Shown: positions 46,035 through 58,929 of the stretch, piece after piece
Layout of the letters: the number at the start of each line of letters is the position of its first letter
Position numbering within the stretch: position 1 is the stretch's first letter
Origin: Cacajao melanocephalus
Lineage: Eukaryota; Chordata; Mammalia; Primates; Pitheciidae
Reading direction: 5' to 3'
Assembly (NCBI GenBank): GCA_963573385.1
Contig: CAUYLG010062829.1
Coordinates: 18,195 to 82,194 of the forward strand
Length of the DNA: 64,000 bases
Position numbers and translations under genes: made by a program
Notes under the pieces: model-generated
The model's input: only the letters and a program-made list of their open reading frames with translations
What the model was told of the DNA's origin: nothing
The model's database searches: none

Positions 46035-46172
46035 AAGGTGAGATGAGTGTTGTGCTGAGGGCACAAAATTTAAGGAAGCACTCATTCTTAGGTTTATGTC
46101 CTGTACTTGCACAAAATTGAGAGTGAGTGCATCCTTAAATTTTGCACCCTAGGCTTGATGCTTGTCTCACTC
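46035..46172. repeat. Long imperfect inverted repeat (MITE-like hairpin)
   Basis: The left arm (46,035-46,089) and right arm (46,119-46,172) are reverse complements over about 55 bp with scattered mismatches. The best block pairs caaaatttaagga on the left with tccttaaattttg on the right. The loop is about 29 bases. The shape resembles a small non-autonomous DNA transposon, but I cannot name the family. Confidence 0.75.
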
Positions 46173-46294
46173 CAGTCCTGGCTCTGTCATAAATCTGAAT
46201 TTGGTGTTTTTCATTTTTATGTGTATTTCAGTATTTATACTACATGCATGTGGATCTATATATTCAATATTCAGTATTGATTTACATCTTGTAA

Positions 46295-46644
<350 letters not shown>

Positions 46645-46689
46645 TTGTTTCTATTTTTATGATGACACATGTAGTTTCAGTTTATTCAT

Positions 46690-47945
46690 CTTTAACTGCC
46701 GTTTATATTCTTTTGATTAACAGAGTCAAATTTATTTATCCATTCTCCTGTTGATTAACTTTTAGTTTTCTTTAAATACGATAGAGTTTTTTCTAGCATA
46801 GATACCTGGAAGTGGCATGCTGAGTTGTAAAGTATGAATACCTTTAGTTTTACTAGATATATACTAGATCAGTTCTGAAATGAGGCCATGAGTTTGTATC
46901 TCTATTAGCAGCATATGAGAGTTCACCCATTCTATATCCTCACCTGTTATTGATATTGACAGACCTTTAGATATTGGCCAATCTGACTGTTTTGAAATGG
47001 GACCTTGTTGTAACACAAATTTCCAAGAATTCAATTTGCAAGAATTATCATGGTATTGAGCATCTGTTCACATGGATATTGGCCATTTTGTTTTCTGTGA
47101 ATTATCTGTTCATATCCTTTGCTTATTTCTTTTCATTGGGTCATTTGCCTTTCCTTGTTGATTTTTGGAAACTAATGTATGGTTCACTCTACAATCCTTT
47201 TATTGATTTTATGCACTGAAACAGTATTTTCCCACTCCTAAATTTTTGTTTAAATTTTAATTTGGTAGAATTTTGTCAGTCTTCTTTTTTCCTTATGGTT
47301 TGTCTTTTTTCTGCTTTAAGAAATTCTTTCTGACCTCATGACAATAAAGATATTCTCCTATATTTTTTCCTGAAAGTTCTAAATGCTTGCTTTTATTTAC
47401 TTAGTATTTATTTCACAATCTGAAGTAGGGATATGATTTTTTTTCCATCTGTATAATCAATTATCTAGCGTCATTTTTGAATGTCGATTGTTTCTTCTTC
47501 AGCTTATAATGCTATCTTTCATGTATCATATATCTATAGATATCCTCTCTGTGGATGTGACACTCCTTTAACTATTCTAGCTCCAAGAAAGGCCCCAAGT
47601 ATCCAATAGGGAATGTTTCTCTACTGACCTGTTGATCTTCAAGATTATCTTGGCTGTTTTTAGAACCTAGATTTTCCACATGGATTTAGGATGAGCTTGT
47701 TCAATTCTGCAAATACGAAGAAAAATTAAACAGAAGCTTGTTGGGAATTTGATTGGGATTTCAGTAAATTTGTTGACTGATTTGGGGAGTATCAATATTT
47801 TTATGTTCAGTGACTATCTTTTCTTCTTTTTGACTTTAAAGGTTATGCTTTAATATTTCACCCTTAATGTTTCACCAATATTTTATTCCACATTCTTTTG
47901 CTGTAGGATTTTGATAACTAAGCTTAAAGAAGTTCCGTCTGTTCC
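46690..47945 (-). mobile_element. Old L1M fragment, 3' part of ORF2
   Basis: Reverse L1M text: ttggccaatctgactgtttt, ttgtttgcctttccttgttg-like sequence, aaattctttctgacctcatg, aaagatattctcctatattt, gttcaattctgcaaatacga and a ttgttgggaatttgattggg block. Frames are destroyed. Confidence 0.75.
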
Positions 47946-47959
47946 TTGTTTTTTTTTTT

Positions 47960-48519
47960 TTGCTAAGTGCTGATTTTTTTACATTATAATATTTGATACT
48001 TACAAAACAATACACATGCAAGTTATGGAGTATAATATTAAAACAAATACTTGTGAGTCCACAACCAACTTAAGAAAGTTTGTTGAGTCTATATGTGAAC
48101 TGTTTCACATCCTATCTCTTTGATTTCTTTTCCTGCAAAGGTACCCATCTTCCTTAAATTTGTGTTTAATCATCCTTTTGCTTTTTAAAAAGGCTTTACT
48201 GCATGTATGTATCCCTAAACAATACTGTTTAGTTACACATACATGCACACACATATATACACATACATATGTATGTATATATAAAAACATACATATTTAT
48301 ATATGTGGTGTCTTTGGTGACTCACTTCTTTTACTCAGCATTATGTTTATAAGATTTTTAAGATTAAGCCACAAAAATATATATAGTAGTACTTTATTAA
48401 TTTTTACTTTTGTACAATATGCCATTGTGTAGTTATATCATGATTAGTTATTCATGGTTATGTGGATGAACATTTAAGTTATTGTTAGTTTTTTGCTATT
48501 ATGAACAATGCTGATATGA
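47960..48519 (-). mobile_element. Old L1M fragment, left part
   Basis: Text such as tatgccattgtgtagttata, ggatgaacatttaagttatt and tgctattatgaacaatgctg is the reverse of an L1M ORF2 C-terminus and 3' UTR. It is interrupted at 48,520 by a younger L1 and continues at 52,144. Confidence 0.7.
48230..48312. repeat. AT/CA-rich alternating simple repeat
   Basis: Alternating purine-pyrimidine stretch of catacatatgtatgta and tatata units. Confidence 0.75.
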
Positions 48520-49535
48520 ACATACTATACATGTCTTTTTTTTGCTTTTTCTTATATGTTCTATACTTTAAGTTCTGGGATACATGTGCAGAACATGAAG
48601 GTTTGTTACATAGGTATACATGTGCCATGGTTGTTTGCTGCACCCATCAACCCGTCATCTACATTAGGTATTTCTAATGCTTTCTCTCTCCTTGCCCCCC
48701 AGCCCCTGACAGGCCCTGATGTGTGATGTTCTTCTCCCTGTGTCCATGTGTTCTCATTGTTCAACTCCTACTTATGAGTGAGAATATGCGGTGTTTGGGT
48801 TTCTGTTCCTGTATTAGTTTGCTGAGAATGGTGGTTTCCAGCTTCACCCATGTCCCTGTAAAAGACACGAACTCATCCTTTTTTATGACTGCATAGTATT
48901 TTGTGGTGTATATGTGCCATGTTTTCTTTATCCAGTCCATCATTCATGGACATTTGGGTTGGTCCCAAGTCTTTGCTATTGTGAATAGTGCTGCAATAAA
49001 CATACATGTGCATGTGTCTTTATAGTAGAATGATTTATGGTCCTTTGGGTATATACCCAGTAATGGAATTGCTGGGTCAAATGGTATTTCTGGTTCTAGA
49101 TCCTTGAGGAATTGCCACACTGTCTTTCATAATGGTTGAACCTAATTTACACTCCCACCAACAGTGTAAAAGCGTTCCTATTTCTCCACATCCTCTCCAG
49201 CAACTGCTGCTTCCTGACTTTTTAATGATGGCCATTCTACCAAGTATGAGATGGTATCTCATTATGGTTTTGATTTGTATTTCTTTAATGACCAGTGATG
49301 AACTTTTTTTCATATTTGTTGGATGCATAAATGTCTTCATTTGAGAAGTGTCTTCTCATATCCTTTGCCCACTTTTTGATGGGATTGTTTGTTTTTTCCT
49401 TGTAAATTTGTTTAAATTCCTTGTAGATTCTGGATATTAGACCTTTGTCAGATGGATAGATTGCAAAAATTTTCTCCCATTCTGTAGGTTGACTGTTGAT
49501 GATAGTTTCTTTTGCTGTGGAGAAGCTATACGTTT

Positions 49536-50538
49536 ATTAATTTGTATATGTTGAACCAGCCTTGAATCCCAGGGATGAAGCCAACTTGATCATGGTGGAT
49601 AAGCTTTTTGATGTGGTTCTGCATTCGGTTTGCCAGTATTTTATTGAGGATTTTCGCATCGATGTTCATCAGGAATATTGGCCTGAAATTTTCTTTTTTT
49701 GTTTTGTCTTCCAGGTTTTGGTATCAGGATGATGCTGGCCTTATAAGATAAGTTAGGGAGGAGTCCCTCTGTTTCTATTGCTTGGAATAGTTTCAAAAGG
49801 AATGTTACCAGCTTTTCCTTGTACCTCTGGTAGAATTCAGCTGTGAATCCTTCTGGATCTGGACTTATTTTGGTTGGCAGGCTATTAATTCCAGCCTGAA
49901 TTTCAGAACTTGTTATTGGTCTATTCAGGGATTCAACTTCTTCCGGCTTTAGTCTTGGGAGGGTGTATGTGTCCAGGAATTTCTTCTAGATTTTCTAGCT
50001 TATTTGCGTAGAGGTGTTTACAGTATTCTCTGATGGTAGTTTGTATTTCTGTGGAATCAATGGTGATATTCCCTTTATCATTTTTTATTGTGTCTATTTG
50101 ATTCTCTTTTTTTTCTTTAATAGTCTGGCTAGCAGTCTGTCTATTTTGTTAATCTTTTCAAAAAACTACCTCCTGGAATCGTTGATTTTTTGAAGGGTTT
50201 TTTGTGTCTCTATCTCCTTCAGTTCTGCTCTGATCTTAGTTATTTCTTGTCTTCTAGCTTTTGAATTTGTTTGCTCTTGCTTCTCTAGTTCTTTTAATTG
50301 TGATGTTAGGACGCCAATTTTAGATTTTTCCCGCTTTCTTCTGTGGGCATTTAGTGCTATAAATTTCCCTCTAAACACTGCTTTAGCTGTGTCCCAGAGA
50401 TTCAGGTACGTTGTATCTTCATTCTCATTTGTTTCAAATAACTTGTTTATTTCTGCCTTAATTTCGTTGTTTACCCAGTAGTCATTCAGGAGCAGGTTGT
50501 TCAGTTTTCTGTTGTTGTGCAGTTTTGAGTGGGTTTCT
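49536..50538 (-). pseudogene. L1 ORF2 remnant (reverse transcriptase to endonuclease end)
   Basis: Reverse text for ORF2: ggatgaagccaacttgatca, tttgccagtattttattgag, tttggtatcaggatgatgct, then a stretch encoding [20 protein letters not shown] and [14 protein letters not shown], which belongs to the linker between the endonuclease and reverse transcriptase of L1 ORF2p. Stops and frameshifts break it, and the catalytic FADD region is in the deleted part. Confidence 0.85.
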
Positions 50539-50794
50539 TTTTTGTTTTTGTTTTGTTTTGCAATTCCTCTAATGTTTTTTCCAGGTTCTTAGCTCCCTTG
50601 CATTGGCTGAGAACATGTTCCTTTAGCTTGGAGGAGTTTGTTATTACCCACCTTCTGAAACCTACTTCTGTCAATTCATCAAACTCATTCTCTGTCCAAT
50701 TTTGTTCCCTTGCTGGAAAGGAGTTGTGATCCTTTGGAGGAAAAGAGGCATTCTGGCTTTTGGAGTTTTCGGCCTTTTTGTGCTGGTTTTTCAT
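50501..50794 (-). pseudogene. L1 ORF1 N-terminus fused to an ORF2 scrap
   Basis: A 97-codon open frame. Residues 1 to about 83 (from MKNQHKKAENSKSQN through FRRWVITNSS to LEELQNKTK) match the N-terminus of the L1 ORF1 RNA-binding protein of the primate L1PA lineage. The last dozen residues (QNCTTTEN) come from ORF2, brought next to ORF1 by the deletion at about 50,538. The coiled coil, RRM and C-terminal domains of ORF1 are lost, so no function is expected. Confidence 0.8.
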
Positions 50795-52143
50795 CTTTGT
50801 GAATTTATCTACCTTTGATCTCTGATGTTGGTGACCTTCGGATGGCTGTTTTTGTGTGGACGTCCTTTTTGTTGATGTTGATGCTATTGCTTTCTGTTTG
50901 TTAGTTTTCCAACAGTCAGGCCCCTCTTCTGCAGGTCTGCTCGAGTATCCTAGACGTCCATTCCAGACCCTGTTTGCCTGGGTATCACCAGCAGAGGCTG
51001 CAGAACAGCAAAGATTGCTGCCTATTCCTTCCTCTGGAAGCTTCGTCCCAGAGGGGCACCCACCAGATGCCAGCTGGAGCTCTCCTGTATGAGGTGTCTG
51101 TCATTCCCTGCTGGGAGGTATCTCCCAGTCAGGTGGCACAGGGGTCAGGGACCCACTTGAGGAGGCAGTCTGTCCCTTAGCAGTGCTTGAGCACTGTGCT
51201 TGGAAAACCATTGCTCTCTTCAGAGCCAGCAGGCAGGAATGTTTAAGTTGCTGAAGCTGCACCCACAGCCACCCCTTCCCCCAGGTGCTCTGTCCCAGGG
51301 AGATGGGGTTTTTATCTATAAGCCCTGACTGGGGTTGCTGCCTTTCTTTCAGAGATGCCCTGCCCAAAGAGGAGGAATCTAGAGAGGCAGTCTGGCTATC
51401 GTGGCTTTGCTGGATGGGATCACCCAGTTCAAACTTCCTGATGGTTTTGTTTACACTGTGAGGGGAAAACCGCCTACTCAAGCCTCAGTGATGACAGACA
51501 CCCCTTCTTCCACCAAGCTCAAGCACCCCAGGTCAACTTCACACTGCTGTGCTGTCAACGAGAATTTCAAGCCACGGTGGATCTTAGCTTGAAGGGCTCC
51601 GTGGGGGTAGGATCCACTGAGCGAGACCACTTTGCTCCTTGGGTTCAGCCCTCTTTCCAGGGGAGTGAACGATTCTGTCTTACTAGGGTTCCAGGCACCA
51701 CTGAGTATGAAAAAAAAAAAACTCCTGTAGCTAGCTCAGTGTCTGCCCAAACAGCTGCCCAGTTTTGTGCTTGAAACCCAGGCCCTGGTGGTGTAGGCAC
51801 CTGAGGGAATCTCCTGGTCTGTGGGTTGCAAAGACTGTAAGAGAAGCGTAGTATCTGAACTGGATAGCACCATCCCTCATGGCACAGTCCCTCATGGCTT
51901 CCCTTGGCTAGGGGAGGGAGTTCCCTGATCCCTTGCACTTCCTGGGTGAGGTGATGCCCACCCCACTTTGGTTCACCCTTCATGGGATGCACCCACTGTC
52001 TAACCAATCCCAATGAGATGAACCGGGTACCTTAGTTGGAAATGCAGAAATCACTCATCTTCTGCGTTGGTCTTGTTGGGAGCTACAGAGCGGAGCTGTT
52101 TCTTTTCGGTCATCTTGCCTGATCGCCACATACTCTACATATC

Positions 52144-53110
52144 TAATTTTTGCCCATATAGAAGAGTTTTTCCAGGTTAATACCTATTAGGTGAATTTTG
52201 AGTTGATATGTGGAAGTTCTCTTTTTCAAGTTATTGCCAAGTTGTTTTCCAAAGTGGTGGTACCAATTTATGCTTTTACCTGTAGTGCGTAAAAGTTTCT
52301 TCTATTCCATTCCTTGCCAACTCTTGAAATTGTCAGATTTCTTAATTTTTAAAATCTAGATGATATAAAATAGAATCTCATTCTTTGCTCATCAATTCTT
52401 TATGCGTCTCAGCTCAGAGATCTCTTTTCTTTTTCCTTTATACTTACTATTCTGAGGGTCTAACGGTAGCATCTCTTTCTCCCTTTCTGTCTCTGTGTCT
52501 CTCTCTATCATTTGTTCTCTTTGGTCTTAAGATGTCTTTATTTTGTGTGCCTCTTACGATAATAGTTTAGATGAGTATAGAATTATGGTTTATTTTCTCT
52601 GAGTAAATTAGAAATTTTCCAGTGTCCTCTGCCTTCCATTACACTGGAAGGGGAGCTAGCATAAAGTTTAATTTGTATTCTTTTGAATGTGACATTTTTT
52701 CTCTCTAACTACTTAGATCACCTCTACGTTTTTTGCTGTCCTGAAGTTTCATTCTTCTGTTTTTAGGTGTGGGTCTCTTTTTATTTAACATTTTGGGGTA
52801 CAAGGGCTTCTCGAATAGTTAAATTGGTGTCTTTCATCAGTCTGGAAATATCTCCAGTTTTTTTCTTTCCAGATTTTACCTCATTCTCCTTTTGTAACTC
52901 CAACAAGATTTATGCTTTTCTCATTCTGATGATGCTCCTTAATTTCTCTTTTAGAGTTACTATCTTTGTCCTCTCTGTGTTGCATTCTGATTAATTTTAG
53001 GTCTGCCTTCCAATTCCATAATTCTCTCTTCAGCTTTAATCTATCCTTTAACTCAACCATTGATTTTCCTATTTATATTTATATTTTTTAAAGACATATT
53101 TTTCAAGACC
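52144..53110 (-). mobile_element. Old L1M fragment, right part
   Basis: Continues the L1M split by the L1PA. ttgttttccaaagtggtggt near 52,240 is typical of an L1M 3' region. From about 52,640 the text changes to the 5' L1M type (aggtgtgggtctctttttat, ggtgtctttcatcagtctgg, tctctgtgttgcattctgat, attctctcttcagctttaat). The middle is missing. Confidence 0.65.
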
Positions 53111-54842
53111 TGTGATGGGTCTGAGATTTTACCATGTTTGTAACATAGCTTGCGACAGTTTTGTGGATATTGAAAGAAGACATGAGACTCTTGGCTAAGA
53201 GCAAAAGACTTTATTACTCACAGCAAAAGCAGTAGCCAGAGTGTCAACATGTTTGTTTTGGTTTTCTATGTTTCAATTCCTAGAAATGGGCCTAGATAGA
53301 TACTTGCACAGGAAAGGAACACTGACCTTTGGAAACTTGCCATTTTATAGGAGGTAATAAACAAGCCAGCATTTTATTTAAGGGGGAAGTATTAGCTCAT
53401 CTCTCAAGTTTTCTTGCTGCAAGCCCCGTCCTGAAAAATGGGCTGGGTAAAGATCAGCCAGGGCATTGAATTTTTGGCACATATAGTAAGACATGTAGGA
53501 ACAAGACAGACCCAGGGAGTAGTATTTCCTAGCAATATTAAATACAGTGATTTTATATTCTGAGTATGGTAATTCTAAAAACTGTGGGTCTCAGTGTACT
53601 ATCTGTTGTTTCTTTTGGCTCTTGCACATGGTGTTTTGTTTCTAGGTGAGTTTTGTGATTTTTGACTGTGGGTTCATTTTTTATTTCTTGGAAAGAAGGA
53701 AATTTTCTTCAGAGAGAATTTGCATTTGCTTCTGGGAGCACTACCAGTGGGAAGCTACTTTAAAGTAAATTTTTAGCTTGATGTTTTTCAGACCACTTAA
53801 TGTGACTAAAGGCTAGATGTCTACAGATGGGAAGGCTTCTGGTAGTAAATTCTAAGGAGAAAATGACTCCCTCTCTCTACCCCTCCTCAGCGTCATATAG
53901 AAAGATAGTCAACTTTCCTTGTATTGTCATTCCTTGTACATAATACTATGTAGACATAGTATTACTAGCTCATCTTGATGCTGAGGGAATCACATTTTGG
54001 GGTCTCAGTTTTATACAGTGGGGATTTCCTGTTAGATTATCTCCCATAAGCCAGCTCTGAGCTTTGTATATTGTTCCCTACATGCTTTAAGGTAGCAAGT
54101 TCCATGTTGGTTAGAGTAACATAATGCTGTAATAAATACAGTATAAAATTTAAGTAGCTTAACATAATAAAAGTTTATTTCTCTATCACATAATGTCCAA
54201 TTTAGGTGTTTCTGGTGGGAGTGCCAGTTTTCTTCATATGATAATTTAGGGACCCAGGCTACTTCCTTCTTGCAGGTCCACCATCCTCTGGGACCTGGTA
54301 ATCTTTTGTATTCATCTGGAAATTCACAAAAAAAGAGGTTGAAGAATACACAGCCAATTCTTAACTCTCTTTGACCAGACATGAATTATATCAGTTTACC
54401 TTCTATGACTGAGAATTAGTCCCATTGTTCCATACAAATGTGAGGGATGTGTGATGGGGAAATGTAATCTCTGGCTGAGCTGCTACTTACCAGTGATGAA
54501 TCAACATTATGGAAAGTAAAATTCAAATTGAATTTTGGTGGGCAGTTAAGTAAGTGTCACAGAAAACAAAGTTTAAATTTACCTGGTTTGGCCAATGACA
54601 TCTGAATGGAAGCTGACTTCAATGCCTATCTTTGTGGGGTCTACTTTCATTTAGGTTTTGGCTTTCAAGAGTTTTAAGTTTTTTGCCAGCCTGTCATGTA
54701 TTAAAAAAGCTATTTTAGTTTGATTTTATCAAGTTTTTTTTTTTTTTTTAGTTATTTATAGTGAGAGAGTCAACTAGGGAAGTTAGTCCATTGTACTCCT
54801 GGAACTAGTCCTACTCTCTCCTGTGAGTTACTTAAAAATGTG
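53111..54842. other. Mostly unassigned; possible LTR remnant at 53,150-53,570
   Basis: 53,150-53,570 looks like a reverse-oriented retroviral LTR tail: gcaaaagactttattactca gives an aataaa signal on the minus strand, followed by cacagcaaaagcagtagcc. I could not assign a family. The rest was not recognised. The 116-codon minus-strand frame at 54032-54382 has no supporting motif. Confidence 0.3.
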
Positions 54843-55138
<296 letters not shown>

Positions 55139-55369
55139 TTATACTTTTGAAATTACTTCACTTGGTCAGAAAGTGGTATCTAGATAATGTTGAATTTCTA
55201 TTTTTTGGCCATATTTAGTTAAGTGCCTGCTTGCATGCAAATATTCATAACTGACATTTTGTAATCATTTAAAGTTTTTTTGTAGTCACAAATCAATTTG
55301 TCAAGTATATTTAAAATGAAAATATTTTCATGTTCAATGTAGTGATTAACTGTAACTGTAAACTATTTA

Positions 55370-55505
55370 AAATGTTTATAAACATTTAAAATTTAAAATT
55401 TTTTTAAATTTTAAATTTTCTGCTATATATAGGTATTATTGTTTAAATTTTAAAAAACATTATTTTCTACTACATATAGGTATTTTTATAGTTTAAATTA
55501 TAGTT
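55370..55505. repeat. AT-rich palindromes and short tandem duplication
   Basis: A perfect 18-bp palindrome, aaatgtttataaacattt, lies at 55,370-55,387. It is followed by an inverted repeat with arms aaatttaaaattt and aaattttaaattt. After that an imperfect unit of about 48 bp (ttttct-ct-catataggtat type) occurs twice, at about 55,414 and 55,462. Confidence 0.75.
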
Positions 55506-55702
55506 TTGAAGTATTTTATCTTTAGCCCACATTGCTGTCTCACTTCTCTGTCCATGCTATTGTAGCCAGTGCTCAAGTAGTGAAAATTTGGGGTTGTTCT
55601 TTTTTTTAAGATAGTAATTCTTCTCTTCAACTAGACTGTCTGTCCTTGAGACCAGGCCTACTACTAGACACGGGTTGAAATAAATACCTGATGATTGACT
55701 GA

Positions 55703-55890
55703 TGAATAATATTCTGGTGGGTTTACAAGCAAAAGAAAATATCATTTATTGAGCATTTATTCTGTGTCAGGAACTATCTTGGTGCTTTCATATTTATCAA
55801 TATATTTGTCACAGCCATAGGTACATTTTCATTTTACTCATAATGATTATGAAGATTAGAAGTTAAGGCACATGCTCAAATATACATAGC
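55703..55890. repeat. Duplicated 188-bp segment, copy 1
   Basis: Matches copy 2 at 56,588-56,776 with six substitutions and one 1-base indel by my count. It includes a reverse-oriented MIR-like core (catttattgagcatttattc, tgtgtcaggaact). Confidence 0.95.
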
Positions 55891-56587
55891 AGTTATTATT
55901 TAATGTAATACACTGTTTCTCTAAATTGTAACATCAATCAGAATATTGTCATCTTTGGGTACAAAGGTGATTCATTTAACTCACCATTGGATCACACTTA
56001 GTTGTGGGGTTTTTTTTTTTTGTATTGCTGATTGAATTTGCATTGAGTCATCCATTGTGCACTAGACTTATCTGTGTTCATTGTCTTATAAGAATGCCAC
56101 TAAGATACACAGTGTTCTCTGTGGCTATGGAACAGAGATGTTCTCTGTGTGAAATTAAACTGGTGAATGCCTGTATGGAGACTGGACATTTGACCTCTTC
56201 TTCTCTATCCAGCTCAGGAATGGGGCCTCACATTGTCACATCACATTCCTGGAGGAGGAAATAGTAATGTGTTCATCATGCATGCTTTGGAGATTAAATC
56301 ATAGGAAGAGAGAAGTTTTTTAAAACTTTAGGCAAGCAGTGGGAGTGCATTGTATTAAACTGTGAAGAGCCAGGTATTTGCTGAATTGTAGTTTGATGAC
56401 AAAGCTAGGGTCTTTCTTTATGATTCTGAATGAATTTCTATTTCTCTCTGCCACAAATTTTCATGTGAGGCAAAGGGACAGAAATTTACTTTCTAGGAAG
56501 TCATTAATATATAAAAATCATTTGATGTATGAATCCCTGAGTTGAGTAAAATAGACATATCAGTAGTGAGAAATGGAATATTAAGGC

Positions 56588-56776
56588 TGAATAATATTCT
56601 GGTAGGTTTACAAGAAAAAGAAAATATCATTTATTGAGCATTTATTCTGTGTCAGGAACTGTACTTGGTGCTTTCGTATTTATCAATATATTTGTCACAG
56701 CCATAGGTACATTTTCATTTTACTCATAAGGATTATGAAGATTAGAGGTTAAGGCACATGCTCAAATATACATAGC
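56588..56776. repeat. Duplicated 188-bp segment, copy 2
   Basis: Direct-orientation copy of 55,703-55,890, 885 bp downstream. After the shared part, copy 2 goes on with more MIR-like text (tgtttagtggcagagtaaga), while copy 1 turns into unrelated sequence. Copy 2 is therefore probably the source and copy 1 the derivative. Confidence 0.95.
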
Positions 56777-57104
56777 TGTTTAGTGGCAGAGTAAGATTGA
56801 AATTCATTTGCCCCTCATTTGTCTTTGTTCTACATTCTTATCTCCTCATGAAACTGACTACCAAAATTGTCAAATCACTCTAAATCTACATTTAGTTTTC
56901 TTGCCCAGACCATAACCATTCTGGCCAGAGTATCAACTTCAGCTCAGTAACTGGTACCAATCTTGCTCTTATAGAGCTTGGCTGTGCAATGCCTGTGTGA
57001 ACAAACCCCAGTGTGCCCATTGAGTCATAATCTTCTTCTATTCCTCAAAGTACTGGCTCAGTTGGTGTGGCTGGGCGTCTATCTCAGTTCTCTCATATAT
57101 CATC

Positions 57105-57462
57105 TGTCTTAGCCTGTTGGACTGCTATAATGAAGTAGCACAGATTGGGTGGCTTATAAACAATAGAAATTTATTTATAAGGATGCTGGGAGTCTGAGAT
57201 CAGGGTGCCAGCATCGTTGAGTTCTGGCGAGGTTCCTTCTCTGAGTTCCAGAAAGCGATCTCCTCAATATGTCCTCATGTGGCAGAAAAAGTTGGAGAGC
57301 TGTTTGGGGTCCCTTTTATAAGAGCATGAATCTCATTTGTGAAGACTCCACCCTCATGACCTTATTGGCTCTCCAAACCTCTGCCTCCTAATATCATCAC
57401 ACTGAGGGGTTTGGTTTTCAACCTAACAAATTGTGGGGAACACAAACATTCAGTCCATAGTA
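57105..57462 (-). mobile_element. MLT1-type solo LTR
   Basis: Reverse MaLR LTR: tgtcttagcctgttggactg, gattgggtggcttataaaca, agatcagggtgccagcatcg, ctccaccctcatgacctta and cacaaacattcagtccatag in order. Confidence 0.9.
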
Positions 57463-58212
57463 GGACCCAGTTTCTTAGAGAAACTGTACCTATTTAAATG
57501 GTGCCCTTAACTCCATCCTATTTAAATAGAACTTAGAACTCTGTTAGGCTCCTTGTAGCTCTGTCTTCTGCATAATTGAGCTGTGTTCCACTTATCCCAA
57601 GCTATTAATTGGGGTCTAATTATAAACAGTCTGTTTGGAACCTGGCTATTTTTACCCAATCCCTGAACTCCTGTTGCTTCCTTGGATATTAAAGCATGCC
57701 AGAATCACATCAGTTTTCCTATGTCCTTGTTTTGTGTTCCTTCTGAGTTTGCTTAGTCATGTGCAGCCATGAGATACAAGAGAGGCTCAGGAAAAAGCCA
57801 AGTTTATTATACTTGCAGGTCCTAGAGACAGGAGGTGTTCTGCATGGGAAGACATGATGGTGGCCATGAGGCAGAAGACAGGAGTGAGTAAGCTTAGACC
57901 ACTTCTGTATTGGGGTTCTTGAGGAAAAGACTCACCAAGGCAGGAGAAATGTTTGGGATTGGTTAGCTTGAACACTTTTGGTGGGTTTTAGGCTGCAGGA
58001 CTAGTTTCTAGTTGCCTGGTACCTGGCCCTGGGATGATTAAGATAGAGAAATACTGTCTCCTGAAGTATCCAGGCCAAACGGAAGAGATAAGGCTCTGGA
58101 TTGGTTAATTTGCATGCTCTCTGACTTTTGTTATCTTTAAGAATTAGCTACCCCAGGCAGGACAGTCTCTCCCAGTTGTAAGGTTTTTAAAGACATCAGA
58201 ACATCATAATAT
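57463..58212. other. Unassigned; possible LTR remnant at 57,760-58,200
   Basis: 57,770-57,830 has gccaagtttattatacttgc, an aataaa signal on the minus strand in an LTR-like setting, with GC-richer text after it. The family is not recognised. The rest is unassigned. Confidence 0.3.
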
Positions 58213-58794
<582 letters not shown>

Positions 58795-58929
58795 ATTAGA
58801 AGGCACTCAAACATCACCTCTTCCAGGAAGACATCCTTCCTGATTTTTCTGGTCAGGGTTAATGACCCTCCTGTGTGGTCCTATAACATCTCTGCATATC
58901 TATCTCATAAGACTCATCACATGAATGGT
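58795..58929 (+). repeat. L2 fragment, part 1 (before Tigger1)
   Basis: aaacatcacctcttccagga, agacatccttcctgattttt and taagactcatcacatg match the L2 3' region. The match breaks off at the Tigger1 terminus and resumes at 61,860. Confidence 0.8.

Larger units (their letters stand above)
48536..52127 (-). mobile_element. L1PA-type LINE with both ends but two internal deletions
   Basis: The 3' UTR and T run are at the left and an L1 5' end (ggcgatcaggcaagatga on the minus strand) at 52,127. A 16-bp target duplication, acatactatacatgtc (48,520) versus acatactctacatatc (52,128), has two mismatches. About 3.6 kb remains of a usual 6 kb. One deletion near 49,535 joins the ORF2 C-terminal region to the reverse transcriptase region. 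Another near 50,538 joins the ORF2 N-terminal region to ORF1. The 5' UTR (about 50,800-52,127) is nearly complete. Both frames carry stops. It was inserted within an older L1M. Confidence 0.93.

Noticed and set aside
48230..48312. Possible promoter-like TATA stretch
   Set aside because: The tatata units belong to a simple alternating repeat within an old L1M tail. There is no associated transcript start feature.
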